A stretch of DNA of 64,000 bases, taken from NCBI GenBank assembly GCA_964030475.1, contig CAXIPT010000017.1:392380-456379 (forward strand). Reading direction: 5' to 3'. Positions within the stretch are counted from its first letter, which is position 1, and every line of letters begins with the position of its first letter. The notes below the pieces were generated by a model that was not told where the DNA came from, made no database searches, and saw nothing but the letters and a program-made list of their open reading frames with translations. Both the position numbers and the translations under genes were made by a program. Source of the stretch: Tethya wilhelma (Eukaryota; Porifera; Demospongiae; Tethyida; Tethyidae). Below, piece after piece: positions 53,063 through 64,000 of this stretch.

Positions 53063-56000
53063 CTTCCATCCTGCACATCTGTGACCCCACCCACATCCAC
53101 ACCCTCTGTGCCACGCCCCTCATGTCCCAACCCTTCCACAAAGAGATCTGCCTCCGCCAGTAGATCCCTTCCTCTCTTCACATCGACCTGCTCCACCTTG
53201 ACCTTCATGCTCTTGGAGTGATCAGGGCCGTGGGCTAGCTCCTCCAATAATGTCATCTGTGTGTTCTCGACTCTGATACACATTGGCATCGGAGAGAGAG
53301 CCTCGAACTCATCGTCAAAGAAATCCTTCAACACTGTAACGTTCTTTATCATGAGAGAGATGTCGAGGTTAGCTGCTCGCCCGATCACAATGGAGTCAGC
53401 TTCTTCTACGTCTGATGGAATGAACCTCCCAACCTGATTGCCGATCTCGATCCTGGCCTTCACTACTGGAGAAGATGACGATGGACTGCTGGCAAGAATG
53501 GCTGCGTCTTGTTCGCGATTTCTTTGACGCAAGTTGTCACGAAATGTCGCAAACTGGGATGTTTCAATCTCATACAGTTGTATGGAGTTAGTGTTCACCT
53601 TGGCAGCTATCTCCCCTGGCTTAACGGTCGGGAGGGCAAATATTCCATCCACTCTGATCACGACATTGTAGGTTGGCTCAAAACTGAGAGGGGAGGGACT
53701 CTTCATCTTTCTAGAGGCAAGGGATGCCTTGCTAGCCCGTCTGCTCGATGCCTTTGTGCTGGCAGGGGATCTTCTCGGCTCATGGTCGGATGGGGAGAGG
53801 GTGGCTGGGGTGTCTGGGAGTGTACTTTGACCTTTGCCAATGATGGTTGCTGACTCGACACTATTGTTAACGAGAGTGGAGTGTGTCTCTCCGGGAAATG
53901 ATGTCATCTCTATTAGCCGTTCTGAAATGAGTTCTTGTCTAACTTCAAAACCCGTCTGACCGGTTTGACCACTTTCAACACTCGTACTAGTAGTAGCAGT
54001 GACAATCCTCATTTCCCTCTCGATCTCACTCCGGGCCTCCACGTGAACAAAACCATCATCATCCCCATCCACCTGCTCCCCCTCTCTCTCCCTCACCACA
54101 TCTCCCTTCACAAGTGGTCCATCGGTGTTGCCATAGCTACTACCATCATCATGAGGGGTGCCCCCATCATTAGCCAGCGGTGTCTCCATCACGCTGACAG
54201 AATAGCGCCCACTGCTTTGAGCTGAGGAAGATTGCTGCGAGCTAGACAGCACTAGGTTGCTGGTGCTCAGAGAGCGACCGGTTCTTTCTCCGATCAGAGC
54301 AGTCCCTTGTTGCGGTCCACCCGAGGGTGAGTTGCTGTGTAGCTGCTGTTCACTGATGACAGGGAGGCTGGCTATTGATCCTGAGAGGTGCTCGTTACTC
54401 ACCAGTAATTGAGGGGTACTGCTGACATCAGAATGACTCAGCTGGGAGAGCGATGATGCTAAACTCGTTTGACTGGTTTGACTGGGACTCGGAGAGGGGG
54501 AGGGAGAGAGGGACATTGCCGAGGGTACGGAGGAAGGGGCGTGTACCAATGGGAGCTTGAAACCAGTTTCGCTGGTAAGTGGGGATGAAGATGCAGTAGT
54601 GTTCGAATTACCTGTGTCGTCCTGTTCTTGCTGAACCTGTAAAACCTGTTTTTTACTCTCGGCAGCGTCGTCGAGAAGAGATTCCACTACAGCCGGTAAA
54701 AGTGGGCGTGGCACATCACCAGGGAGAGAGGAGAGGGAGCGTGTACTCGTTGCCATGGTAACCTTGCTCGTAGCCACGATGGAAGGAAGGATGAGGTTAG
54801 CCTCGACCGCCTTCACGATGACACACCCACTGATAGAGGTGGACAGGTCCTTGCCTTTGAGCATTGAGCTGCGACTGGAGGAACGCCCCTCGCTGTCTGG
54901 CGTAGGAGGTGGGTGGAGCAAGGGGGTGGAGCTTGGGTCACCCCCGTCCATTGTAGCACCATCTTCTGGTCTGTCTTTAGAAGGAGCACTCTCATTGGTC
55001 TCTCTCTCTCCTTCCAGCTGCACTCCAGGATCGTGTGGCTCGAGGAACTTCATGAGCGTGTTCTTGAAGAGGGTGAAGGAATCTTTGAGCCTCATCACAA
55101 ACAGCAGCTGCAGTCTCTCCAGCTCGAGTCTTATCACCTCGGGGCAGTGAGCTATGAACGAGAACGTAGGATCCACGTTGGCAGTGCTAGCAGTGGTGTC
55201 AGGTCCTTCGCTCGTGGGAGAGCTGGAGAGAGAGTCTGTTAGTGAGGGAGGGAGAAAGAACCATAGGTGAACTGGAAAGTCGTCGACGAAAGATTTAGGA
55301 TTGAGAGTAGCTTCGTGTGTGTAGTCTTCAGCGAATGCAATGTGGACGCAGTTTGTGTGCAAGTACCATCCCTCCGTTGAGCGTAGCTCGTGTCTCAGAG
55401 CTGTCTCTTCTTGGCTAGCAGGAGCCGCCATTTTATCATCTCGTGGGGAACCATGACTTTTTGGTCGTACCTTCAAGTTTAACATCTTCTGCAGTTTTGT
55501 TGGAAGTGATCTCAGATCGCCGCTGTAGTGAGGGAAACAACCATTGTCCTGCGAGGCAAACACCCAGCCACCTTTGACCTGGAGGAGGGCGTTGGAGAAG
55601 GTCTGATTGGAGAGGAGATGGTCGAGAGGGTGGTTCTTGAGGACAATGGCCGCCGTCTCGATCTGAAGGGCCTTGGGACGGCCGTCTTCTTTAGCATCAG
55701 GTAGAGGAATGGTCACCTGAGGAAATGAGAGGGACAGAGAGAGAATAAATATGAGTAGATCGGAAAATTTACCACAAAAAAGCTTTGTATGGTGTTAATT
55801 TTTGCATTAATTTTACATTTACCATAGCAACATAATCATATTACTATTAATGAATATACATTAGCTATTAAGTCTTTATTGCGTGTGCTTAGAAAAAAGT
55901 CCATATCTACAGCTATGCCGTACAATGCACATATTACCTTGAGAAACAGTAGCTTCAGCTTGGCGTCAATGCCAGGCACTTGTTTTGTGTGGACAGTTGA

Positions 56001-57315
56001 TTGAGCTTTTTTCTCCTCCTGAGAGAATATGAGAGAGAGATGATTTGATACGATATGAGAGAGAGATGATTTGATACCATATGTGAGAGAGAGATGATTT
56101 GTTACGATAGATGATTTCATACGATATGAGAGAGAGATGATTTAATACAATATGAGAGAGAGAGATGATTTGATACCATGTGAGAGAGAGATGATTTGAT
56201 ACGATATGAGAGAGAGATGATTTGATACGATATGAGAGAGAGATGATTTGATACAATATGAGAGAGATGATTTGATACAATATGAGAGAGAGATGACTTG
56301 ATACGATATGAGAGATAGAGAGATGATTTGATATGATATGAGAGAGATGATTTGATACGACATGAGAGAGAGATGATTTGATACCATATGTGAAAGAGAG
56401 ATGATTTGTTACAATAGATGATTTCATACGATATGAGAGAGAGATGATTTAATACGATATGAGAGAGAGAGATGATTTGATACCATGTGAGAGAGAGATG
56501 ATTTGATACAATATGAGAGAGATGATTTGATACGATATGAGAGAGAGATGACTTGATACGATATGAGAGAGAGAGAGATGATTTGATATGATATGAGAGA
56601 GAGAGATGATTTGATACGATATGAGAGAGAGAGAGATGATTTGATACGATATGAGAGAGAGAGATGATTTGATATGATATGAGAGAGATGATTAATTTGA
56701 TAGGATATGAGAGAGAGATGATTTGATACGATATGAGAGAAAGAGAGAGAGATGATTTGATACAATATGATACACACAAGATTCAGAATGAAACAGATGA
56801 TTTGAGATGATGTGCACAAGAATCAGAAAAAAATTCACTCAAAACTCAAGCAGTGAATGCTTGGTTCACAAACACATTTCCCCGAAACTTGCAAACATAG
56901 CACATGATGTCCAAATACCATAAATCTGGAAATTTGCGCGTGTCAATATATTCAAGTTTTATTTTTCCACGTCATCAATTTTTCACAGTGTAGTGAATAA
57001 AGTTGTTAATGTCGTTTACTTTACTTTCGCGTTCTCATTTTTCGCGGTAACCTTGAATCGTGAAATATAAATAGCAACAAAATTTTCCGCATTTATGGTA
57101 TTTCAATAACTCCATCCATCCACCACATACAGTGATCTAGTTCTTCAGCTACACACTTACAATGAAAGCCTTTCCTTCCTCTGTCACTGTGGCCGCTAGC
57201 TCAAGGTTCACCGTACGAAAGACGCCGTGGATGAACTCCACTAGCCAGAGACAGCTCTGTTGGTGGAAGTTGAGGTGGATGGGACTGATGTATATGTTGA
57301 CGTTGGGACGGGGCA
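53063..57315 (-). CDS. BLTP3A: BLTP3 (UHRF1BP1/UHRF1BP1L-like) lipid-transfer protein, middle and C-terminal exons
   Basis: Three exons: 57315-57161, 56018-55938 and 55716-53063 (884 codons). BLTP3 proteins are rod-like bridge lipid-transfer proteins of the VPS13 type that act at contacts with endosomes and lysosomes. The first exon, PNVNIYISPIHLNFHQQSCL, and the start of the large exon (ALQIETAAIVLKNHP, DDFPVHLWFFLP, RLELERLQLLFVMRL) follow the order of human UHRF1BP1. The middle is a long Ser-rich insert, and the end (VKPGEIAAKVNTNSIQLYEIE, MPMCIRVENTQMTLLEE) returns to the repeating beta-groove pattern. The C-terminal coiled coil is lost at the n at 52981. The upstream exons lie at 57488-59578 on the opposite strand. 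Orthology to BLTP3A versus BLTP3B is not resolved. Confidence 0.85.
56019..56780 (+). repeat. Minisatellite of about 23-27 bp units
   Basis: About 30 imperfect units of agatgatttgatacgatatg with variable (GA)n. Long open frames on the minus strand (ISLSYRIKSS type) are a by-product of the repeat. It fills most of the intron upstream of BLTP3 exon 56018-55938. Confidence 0.95.
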
Positions 57316-57335
57316 CTGTGATGGTGTGAGGATAT

Positions 57336-57415
<80 letters not shown>
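56751..57415. repeat. Segment present twice, copy 1 (with BLTP3 exon)
   Basis: Runs from the end of the minisatellite through BLTP3 exon 57315-57161 into the (GT)n tract before the n at 57416. It reappears at 59782-60494. Confidence 0.92.
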
Positions 57416-57416
57416 N
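57416..57416. other. Single-n join, start of inverted block
   Basis: Isolated n between (GT)n and (CT)n(CA)n. BLTP3 exons are on the minus strand to the left and the plus strand to the right. Confidence 0.85.
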
Positions 57417-57482
<66 letters not shown>

Positions 57483-57487
57483 CTCAG

Positions 57488-57584
57488 TCCATAGGGAAGG
57501 TGTTCATTGAAGTGACGACGTGTGTTGATGAGGGACCGAGGAAGAAACACACCGACCTCCTCAAGAAGATCGGGTGAGACTGAC

Positions 57585-57636
<52 letters not shown>

Positions 57637-59124
57637 CATATGGGATGGTGTGTTGACATAATGACCCCCACCCCTACTGTTCAAAAGTAAACTAGTCAGG
57701 CTTTGCTTTTGTAAAGAATGAAAAAAGTTTTATAAACCCACACCATGTGTTGTGGGAAGGTACATATGTCCATATAAGTCAAACTTTAATTAGGAAATGC
57801 AAAGCAATTCCTTCTAATTCTTTTCATTGTACCAATGAGTTAGCCTCCTTCCCAAGTGAATGTTTTCTTCAAAAAGAAGAAGAGAGATTTTAAATAATAG
57901 ACACAAAGAGAGTAAGGTCTCATAACTAGGCTACCTAATGAGTGATCCTGCCATTAACTAGTGTCACTCATGAGGTGTGTATTTCAGCAGTTGTTGCTGA
58001 TAGCTAATGTGAGGAGGCTATCATCTCCTACAATAGACTGTATAGCAGGCAAATTTGGCGGGCTAAGAATTTGTATTTTAGTATGATTGGTGATTCTAAA
58101 TTTGGCAATTTATTTCTGCACGCTGCATAATCCATATACACGTGTGTGTGTTTGGCTATTTTTAAATTTGGCGATTTGCAGAATAATTTGCCAAATTTAA
58201 TTCTCGTCAAATTTACCCACTATACGGTAAAATATACTGACCCCCTACTCAATTATTACAGGGGCAACAACCCCTCGAAATATGGATTCACGGAGAAGGT
58301 CATTGATGGAATGAGAGTGGAGATAAGGATGATTGATGTCCAGTTCCGAGACCCCAACTTCCAGGCCAGACTGGAGATGTCTGACATCGTGATTCGGAGT
58401 ACCACACCTCACTGGATTACGGACAACCTTCAGAATACCAGGTACACACACACGGGTATAGATAAAATTACATTATTGGAAAATAGCGTACCCCTACACT
58501 AAATCCCTCCTATATATAGGAGGAAAATAGCGTACCCCTACGCTAAATCACTCCCATATATATGGGTGGAAAATAGCGTACCCCTACACTAAATCCCGCC
58601 CATATATATAGGAGGAAAATAGCGTACCCCTACACTAAATCCCGCCCATATATATAGGAGGAAAATAGCGTACCCCTACGCTAAATCACTCCCATATATA
58701 TAGGAGGAAAATAGCGTACCCCTACACTAAATCCTGCCCATATATATGGGTGGGATATTTAGTGTGGGGTATGCTAAGATTTTGCCCTGTCCACCCATAT
58801 ATATAGGAGGGATTTAGCGTACCCCCCACACTAAATCCCACCTATATATGGGTGGGAGAGATCAAATAGTGTAATTTTGTACAAACCCCACACACACACG
58901 CACACACACACGCACACATGCACACACGCACACACACTCACACACACACACACACACACGCACACACACACGCACACATGCACACACGCACACACACAAT
59001 ACAATCATGTTGAATGTTATCATAATCAACTAGGAGGAAATAGTTTATTGTTGTTTAATTCCTCACCAAATTCAATGTGCATGGTAATCCCTGAGATAAC
59101 ATGTTAGAAGTGTTCTCTCTCTCC

Positions 59125-59165
<41 letters not shown>

Positions 59166-59578
59166 AGTAAAGAACTCTGATGAAGACTCGATCATCAACT
59201 ACAAATTGTGTACTTGGACGAGTCTAAAGATCGAAGGTTGGAGTACAGCCTCCCAGCAACAAGCCACGCCCACTTCCACCAACTCCCACCTCAGACTCAT
59301 CGCCGGGGAGACCAAGATAAGAATAGCCTTCAAGCGTCGAATTGCAGACAGCTCGCTGATGCACACGAGAATATCCGTCCATTTTGGCGACATCATCTGG
59401 ATCGTGACTCAGTCCCAGCTAAGAGCTGTCTCCAGACTGGTCCAGTCTTTGATGGACGCTGCCGTGAAGGCCGCCCAGAGAGGGAGGGAGGGCAGTGAGA
59501 GGAGCTCTGCTAGCAGCTCCATGGAGTCCATCGTCAGTGCCCCCGGGGAGCTGAAGCTAGGGGGGCTGAATAGCAAAG
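57488..59578 (+). CDS. BLTP3A: BLTP3 N-terminal exons, inverted relative to the rest of the gene
   Basis: Exons 57488-57573, 58262-58441 and 59166-59578. They encode KVFIEVTTCVDEG, then KYGFTEKVIDGMRVEIR with the DNLQNTR end, and then KIEGW with LIAGETKIRIAFKRRIAD, ISVHFGDIIWIVTQSQL and RAVSRLVQSLMDA. These match, in order, residues of about 95-280 of human UHRF1BP1, immediately before the part encoded on the minus strand at 57315. The first roughly 95 residues (the chorein start) are not present. Phases are compatible between the three exons. The acceptor of the third exon is fed by a (CT)n tract. Confidence 0.86.
58036..58229. mobile_element. MITE-like element, family 2
   Basis: Starts agactgtatagcaggcaaat and ends atttacccactatacggta, with the same cacgctgcataat core. 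It lies in the BLTP3 intron between the 57488 and 58262 exons. Confidence 0.62.
58471..58860 (+). repeat. Tandem array of units containing aaaatagcgtacccctacac
   Basis: About six units of 55-60 bp built from ggaaaatagcgtacccctac, actaaatccc(gcc) and catatatatagg, ending with part-units in inverted order (atttagtgtggggtatgcta). It lies in a BLTP3 intron. Confidence 0.88.
58890..59000 (+). repeat. (CA)n microsatellite with CG interruptions
   Basis: cacacacg/cacacatg higher-order repeat; non-coding, BLTP3 intron. Confidence 0.95.
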
Positions 59579-59780
59579 GTTAGGATAAAGTTATATGACA
59601 GGTTTTGTTATAATATTTATGTGATTTTTTAAACAAATGCCAATCTTTGGTTACTTAAAATTGCTAGGTCCGTAGAAAGTATATTATTAAGCCTCGGTGC
59701 GTGAGTATCACGTGCAGAGGATTACAGTAGTCATTTTGTGTGTGTGTGTGTCTGTCTGTTGCGGGATAATGTGAAGAATG

Positions 59781-59781
59781 N
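59781..59781. other. Single-n join, end of inverted block
   Basis: Isolated n; the plus-strand BLTP3 block ends here and the second copy of the minus-strand segment begins. Confidence 0.85.
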
Positions 59782-60494
<713 letters not shown>

Positions 60495-60710
60495 TGAGTG
60501 ATAGCAATAACTCAGATTTGGATTTTATTTGGGAAAATCCTTACCCGTGTACATCTAGGTGTACAAAAAGAAGTAGCAATATCTCAGCCTAGGAAAGTCA
60601 TACAACAATGGGACTTGTACAATTGTGATCGGCTCAATGAGATCTTCAAAATGGTGTATTTTATTTGGAAAGTTTGGAAATGATCAATTTTGAGAAAAAT
60701 CCCACTCTAG

Positions 60711-60760
60711 AGCTCTTGAACCGGTTGTGCAAGAGTTTGAAGAACACGTCACTTCACAAG
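60711..60760 (+). CDS. Possible small upstream cullin exon
   Basis: Fifty bases bounded by ctctag before and gtatgt after. One frame reads LEPVVQEFEEHVTSQ, which resembles the cullin N-terminal helix just before the segment seen at 62814. The resemblance is short, and the interval is embedded in repeats, so this is a weak call. Confidence 0.28.
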
Positions 60761-60962
60761 GTATGTCATAACCTCGGTCTATATTAGTCCCAGCTTCATA
60801 CGACCTTCCTATAGCTAGGTTGCATGAGATATTTCTACTTTAACCCCCCTGCTTTTAATGACCATTCTATAGCGCCATTGCGATCACATCAAAGAGATCT
60901 TTTGAATGGTGTAGTTTTTCACTAAATTCATGATGGTCAAATTTGATGGATCCCATCCATCT

Positions 60963-61586
60963 TTTAAGGGTGGTCGGTCATGACAACCGCGCATTAGTAT
61001 GCATGAGCTTGTTAGTGAACATGACCACTACATGTAATGATATTCATACTTCATGAATATTAATATTCTAGTAGTGAGTGACTGGGAGCAGCCATAGTAA
61101 GTGAGTTTATTCATGAGATCAGCTCAAAACTTGCATAATTTCAAACTCCTTTGACACTGAGCATCAGAATGGGACCTTACTTTGCACACAATCTACATGT
61201 GGGCAGATCTTGACCGTAACAGAGAGTTTTCCCCAATTTTAAGGCTAGAGCAGATTTTCTGTGAGGTCAAGGTATGAAAAATTTAACTTGCAAGCTTGCA
61301 ATTTGTAAAATCTCTCTGTTAATGTCTTGGCATTGATGAGAAATGGTCCCTGACAAAGTTTGGGGAGGTTTGGACGAAGCATGAAGAACTAGTTCGACAT
61401 TATATGCCCAAACTGTTTGCCACTGTATCTAGGCTATACTTGATGCACCACTTGTATTTTTGTATATGCAAGCTATATACACCAGGTAGTTCAAGCAGCA
61501 AGTTATTGCATCAAATTATCTGCAGTAGTTTTGTAGATACGCCCCTTAGCAACGGAAGTGCGTGGGCGTGACCGACCACCCTTAAA
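60963..61586. mobile_element. 624-bp element with 18-bp perfect terminal inverted repeats
   Basis: Starts tttaagggtggtcggtca and ends with its exact reverse complement tgaccgaccacccttaaa. No transposase frame is present, so it would be a non-autonomous DNA transposon. It interrupts a family-1 satellite region. Confidence 0.72.
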
Positions 61587-61687
61587 CTAAATGTGTTTAT
61601 ATTCAGACCTATCTCAGTCTAGGAAGGTCGTTATCGTTAGAGACGAGAAGAACTTTCAAATGATATATAATTTGCTTGAATTAGAGT

Positions 61688-61862
61688 CTAGGGCTAGGGC
61701 TAGGGGAAAACGTAAATTTTTAGTCATTTTTTATAAAATCCCCTAGCCCTAGCCCTAAAAGTCATTTTTTATAAAATCCCCTAGCCCTAGCCCTAAAAGT
61801 CATTTTTTATAAAATCCCCTAGCCCTAGCCCTAAAAGTAAATTTTTACAAAATCCCCTAGCT
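61688..61862. repeat. Tandem repeat of about 40 bp with CCCTAG/CCCTAA motifs
   Basis: About four units of ccctagccctagccctaaaa plus gtcattttttataaaatc. An inverted start (agggctagggctagggg) occurs at the left edge. Confidence 0.85.
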
Positions 61863-62811
61863 CAAGCTGACCATGGGCTATAGTTTATGGTTTTGAAAGA
61901 TTTCAAAAATACAAACAGGACTAGGTTATTTGAAAGATCTCTTTGAGCTGATCGCAATGGTGCCAGTTCAACTTTTGTACGACCCTCCTAGGCTGAGATA
62001 TTCTCGAAATCTGCCAAGAATTTATTTGGGAAAATCCTTACCTGCATACATCTATATAGTTGTACTAGCAATATCTCAGCCTAGGAAGGTCGTACAATGA
62101 TGGGACTTGCACCATTGCAATCGGCTCAAAGAGATCTTTAAAATGGTGTGTTTTATTTGGAAAGTTTGGAAATGATCAATTTTGAGAAAAAAATCGCACT
62201 CAACCATGGGCTATAGTTCATGGTTTTGAAGGATTTCGACAAAATACAAACATAGGATTAAACTATATCATTTGAAAGATCTCTTTGAGCTGATCACAAT
62301 GGTGCCAGTCCTACTTTTGTACGACTTGCCTAGGCTGAGATATTCTCGAAATCTGCCAAGAATTTATTTGGGAAAATCCTTACCTGTGTACATCTAGGCG
62401 TACAAAAAGAAGTAGTAATATCTCAGCCTAGGAAGGTCGTATGATGATGGGACTTGCACCATTGCGATTAGCTCAAAGAGATCATTAAAATGGGGTACTT
62501 TATTTTGATAGTTTGAAAATGGTCATTTTTGAGAAAAAATCGCACTCGACCATGGGCTATAGTTCATGGTTTTGAAGGATTTCGACAAAATACAAACATA
62601 GGATTAAACTAGATCATTTGAAAGATCTCTTTGAGCTGATCACAATGGTGCCAGTCCTACTTTTGTACGACCTTCCTAGGCTGAGATATTCTCAATTATC
62701 TGTCCAGAATTTATTCGGGAAAATCCTTACCTGTGTACATCTAGGCGTACGAAAAGAAGTAGTAATATCTCAGCCTAGGAAGGTTGTATGATGATGGGAC
62801 TTGCACCATTG

Positions 62812-62812
62812 N
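62812..62812. other. Single-n join between satellite and cullin exon
   Basis: The family-1 satellite unit is cut in mid-arm (ttgcaccattg) and coding sequence of a cullin starts two bases later, with no splice acceptor. Confidence 0.8.
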
Positions 62813-62813
62813 G

Positions 62814-63420
62814 AACCTCTCTCCAATGGACCACCATTCCCTTCTCTCCTCCTACCACAAGAACTGGCTCAGCTACCAACATGGAGCAAAGTTCCTTAAC
62901 AACCTCTACAGCTACTTCAACAGGGTCTCTCTGAAGAAGTACCAACCCCAGAATGACACCACTGACTACCCCCTACCAGGGGGAGGGACTGTCCCGGCCC
63001 CCCTACCTCCTGATACCCCCCTGGAGATTAGAAATGTGAGGGATACATGTAGCCTCGTTCCCTGACCTTCTGCTTAAGTTTACTAGTGTGTTTGAAGAGG
63101 AATAAATGGAAAACAAACATTTCTGTTGGCATAAATAGTTTCTATTGACATTGAAAGCACAATTATATGCTCAAGCAGAAGGTCTGGCACCTCTCAACTA
63201 TCGTGTGCTAGTTTCATAGAAAGAGATATTGTATTCATGCAGTTATAGCGATTATTTTGTCTGCCAATAAGTATGATATCATGTTCAATTGCGAAAAGAA
63301 TATTTATATAGTAAAAATGTGTGTGTGTTATATTCAGATGGCTCTAAATGTGTGGAGGGATGGTATGATAGTGAGACTCAAAGAACCACTGGTCAAGGCA
63401 CTGTTGGAGGAAGTTCAAAG
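62814..63420 (+). CDS. Cullin fragment (CUL2-like)
   Basis: Two exons: 62814-63035 (5' end cut by the n at 62812) and 63338-63420. They encode SSYHKNWLSYQHGAKFLNNL, YSYFNRVSLKKY and, after the intron, ALNVWRDGMIVRLKEPLVKA. This is the N-terminal cullin-repeat region. Cullins are scaffolds of RING-type ubiquitin ligases that hold the adaptor at this end. The pattern YH..W..Y..GA....LY.Y.N....KK is closest, from memory, to CUL2; a CUL1 assignment is also possible. A 302-bp intron separates the exons. The first exon has lost its acceptor, and the gene presumably continues past the window. No further exon was recognised after 63420. Confidence 0.82.
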
Positions 63421-64000
63421 GTCAGTTTATCACTACCTCAATCATAATATTATTGCAATTGATTGCAATTTGTGCTCAAGTTGTCAGAAGGTTAATTGCT
63501 ACCATAATTATGTGGGTAAAGTTGGTGAGAATTAAATTTGNTTCCATTGGTGTAAGCTCTGCTACTGGGACACATGCATGGTGTAAACAAGTTCAGGATT
63601 TTTCTTTCCAAATCACCAACGCACTGGTACAGTCCTTACATGTGCACTCAAATTTATTTGCAGGCAGGAAGCTTGTGGTCAAGCCTAGAGTAAAGCGTGA
63701 ATAAAATTAAAATTTATATGTTATCTTCAATGGATGATATACTGGACTCTAAGCATGCATAAGACTTGGACTAAAGTCTATAGAATTGCTCTCTTCTTCA
63801 ACTATCCAATGGTGTTTGTCACATTTCCACAGGTATCACAGAAAGAAAGTTACAGGGTTGTTTCTTCAGCTCATTTTTTTAATGAGATGCAAACAATTTG
63901 TGTTGTTTTGTTTTGATTTTTCTTTAGTCATAATCATTATGGTATGTAGCCATGAGTTCACACATGCAATGGTTGTTATAATGAGATGCAAGCAGCGCAC
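63421..64000 (+). other. Downstream sequence with single-n join at 63541
   Basis: AT-rich sequence; no cullin exon recognised. The isolated n at 63541 is another possible contig join. Confidence 0.4.

Larger units (their letters stand above)
60576..62811. repeat. Cluster of family-1 palindromic satellite units
   Basis: At least four units or part-units of the 18185 family (near 60576-60705, 61866-62010, 62067-62346 and 62423-62693), plus a truncated one that ends exactly at the n at 62812. The first unit is cut in half, and a 624-bp inverted-repeat element plus a 40-bp tandem array lie between its remains and the next unit. Confidence 0.75.

Noticed and set aside
56019..56819. Long minus-strand frames reading SYQIISLSYRIKSS-like repeats
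   Set aside because: They are translations of the gatgatttgatacgatatg minisatellite in an intron; several frames are open at once and there is no conserved domain.

Overview
The window is nuclear DNA of an early-branching animal, most likely a demosponge draft assembly (Amphimedon-like). This rests on compact multi-exon genes with GT-AG introns of about 40-1000 bp, a set of animal gene families (HORMAD, tetraspanin arrays, peroxisomal fatty acyl-CoA reductase, PRMT1, nischarin, BLTP3, srGAP-like RhoGAP, cullin-2-like), very dense CA/GT and CT/GA microsatellites, and many short palindromic repeats. The species is inferred, not proven. Exon coordinates were read by hand from splice signals, frame and family similarity.

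Layout. 1-5422 (-): a large Ser/Pro-rich coiled-coil protein that runs off the left edge. 5567-6718 (+): intronless PIGQ/GPI1. 7490-12920 (+): fatty acyl-CoA reductase, 11 exons, interrupted by a 985-bp tandem duplication. 13291-20111 (+): an 18-exon HORMA-domain meiotic protein that also carries a PHD finger and a winged-helix segment like yeast Hop1; it holds a tRNA-Trp gene in an intron and an 803-bp tandem duplication. 20676-23170 (-): tetraspanin A. 23761-24606 (+): mitochondrial ribosomal protein MRPL57. 25037-25335 (-): POLR2L. 25727-29219 (+): tetraspanin B, broken by a 290-N gap. 29884-34669 (-): tetraspanin C, with a RhoGAP fragment in place of one exon. 35177-37888, 38347-40576 and 41056-43375 (-): tetraspanins D, E and F, seven coding exons each and all introns phase 0. 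44020-50595 (-): a nischarin-like PX/LRR gene with frame disruptions in its 5' half. 50755-52952 (+): PRMT1, missing its C-terminal exon. 53063-59578: a BLTP3 (UHRF1BP1-like) lipid-transfer gene whose 5' exons lie on the opposite strand from its 3' exons. 62814-63420 (+): cullin fragment.

Assembly quality shapes the interpretation. Six isolated n characters (32835, 52981, 57416, 59781, 62812, 63541) look like contig joins. Five sit where a gene stops, flips strand or is replaced by another gene. Two near-perfect tandem duplications, and one 0.66-kb segment present twice with a few differences, look like unmerged haplotypes.

Biologically notable points are the Hop1-like chromatin-reading region in an animal HORMAD, a tandem tetraspanin family in two exon-structure classes, microsatellites used as the pyrimidine tract in front of about 25 splice acceptors, two HORMAD microexons (21 and 11 bp), and several families of palindromic repeats. 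I found no CRISPR, prokaryotic operon or viral gene.
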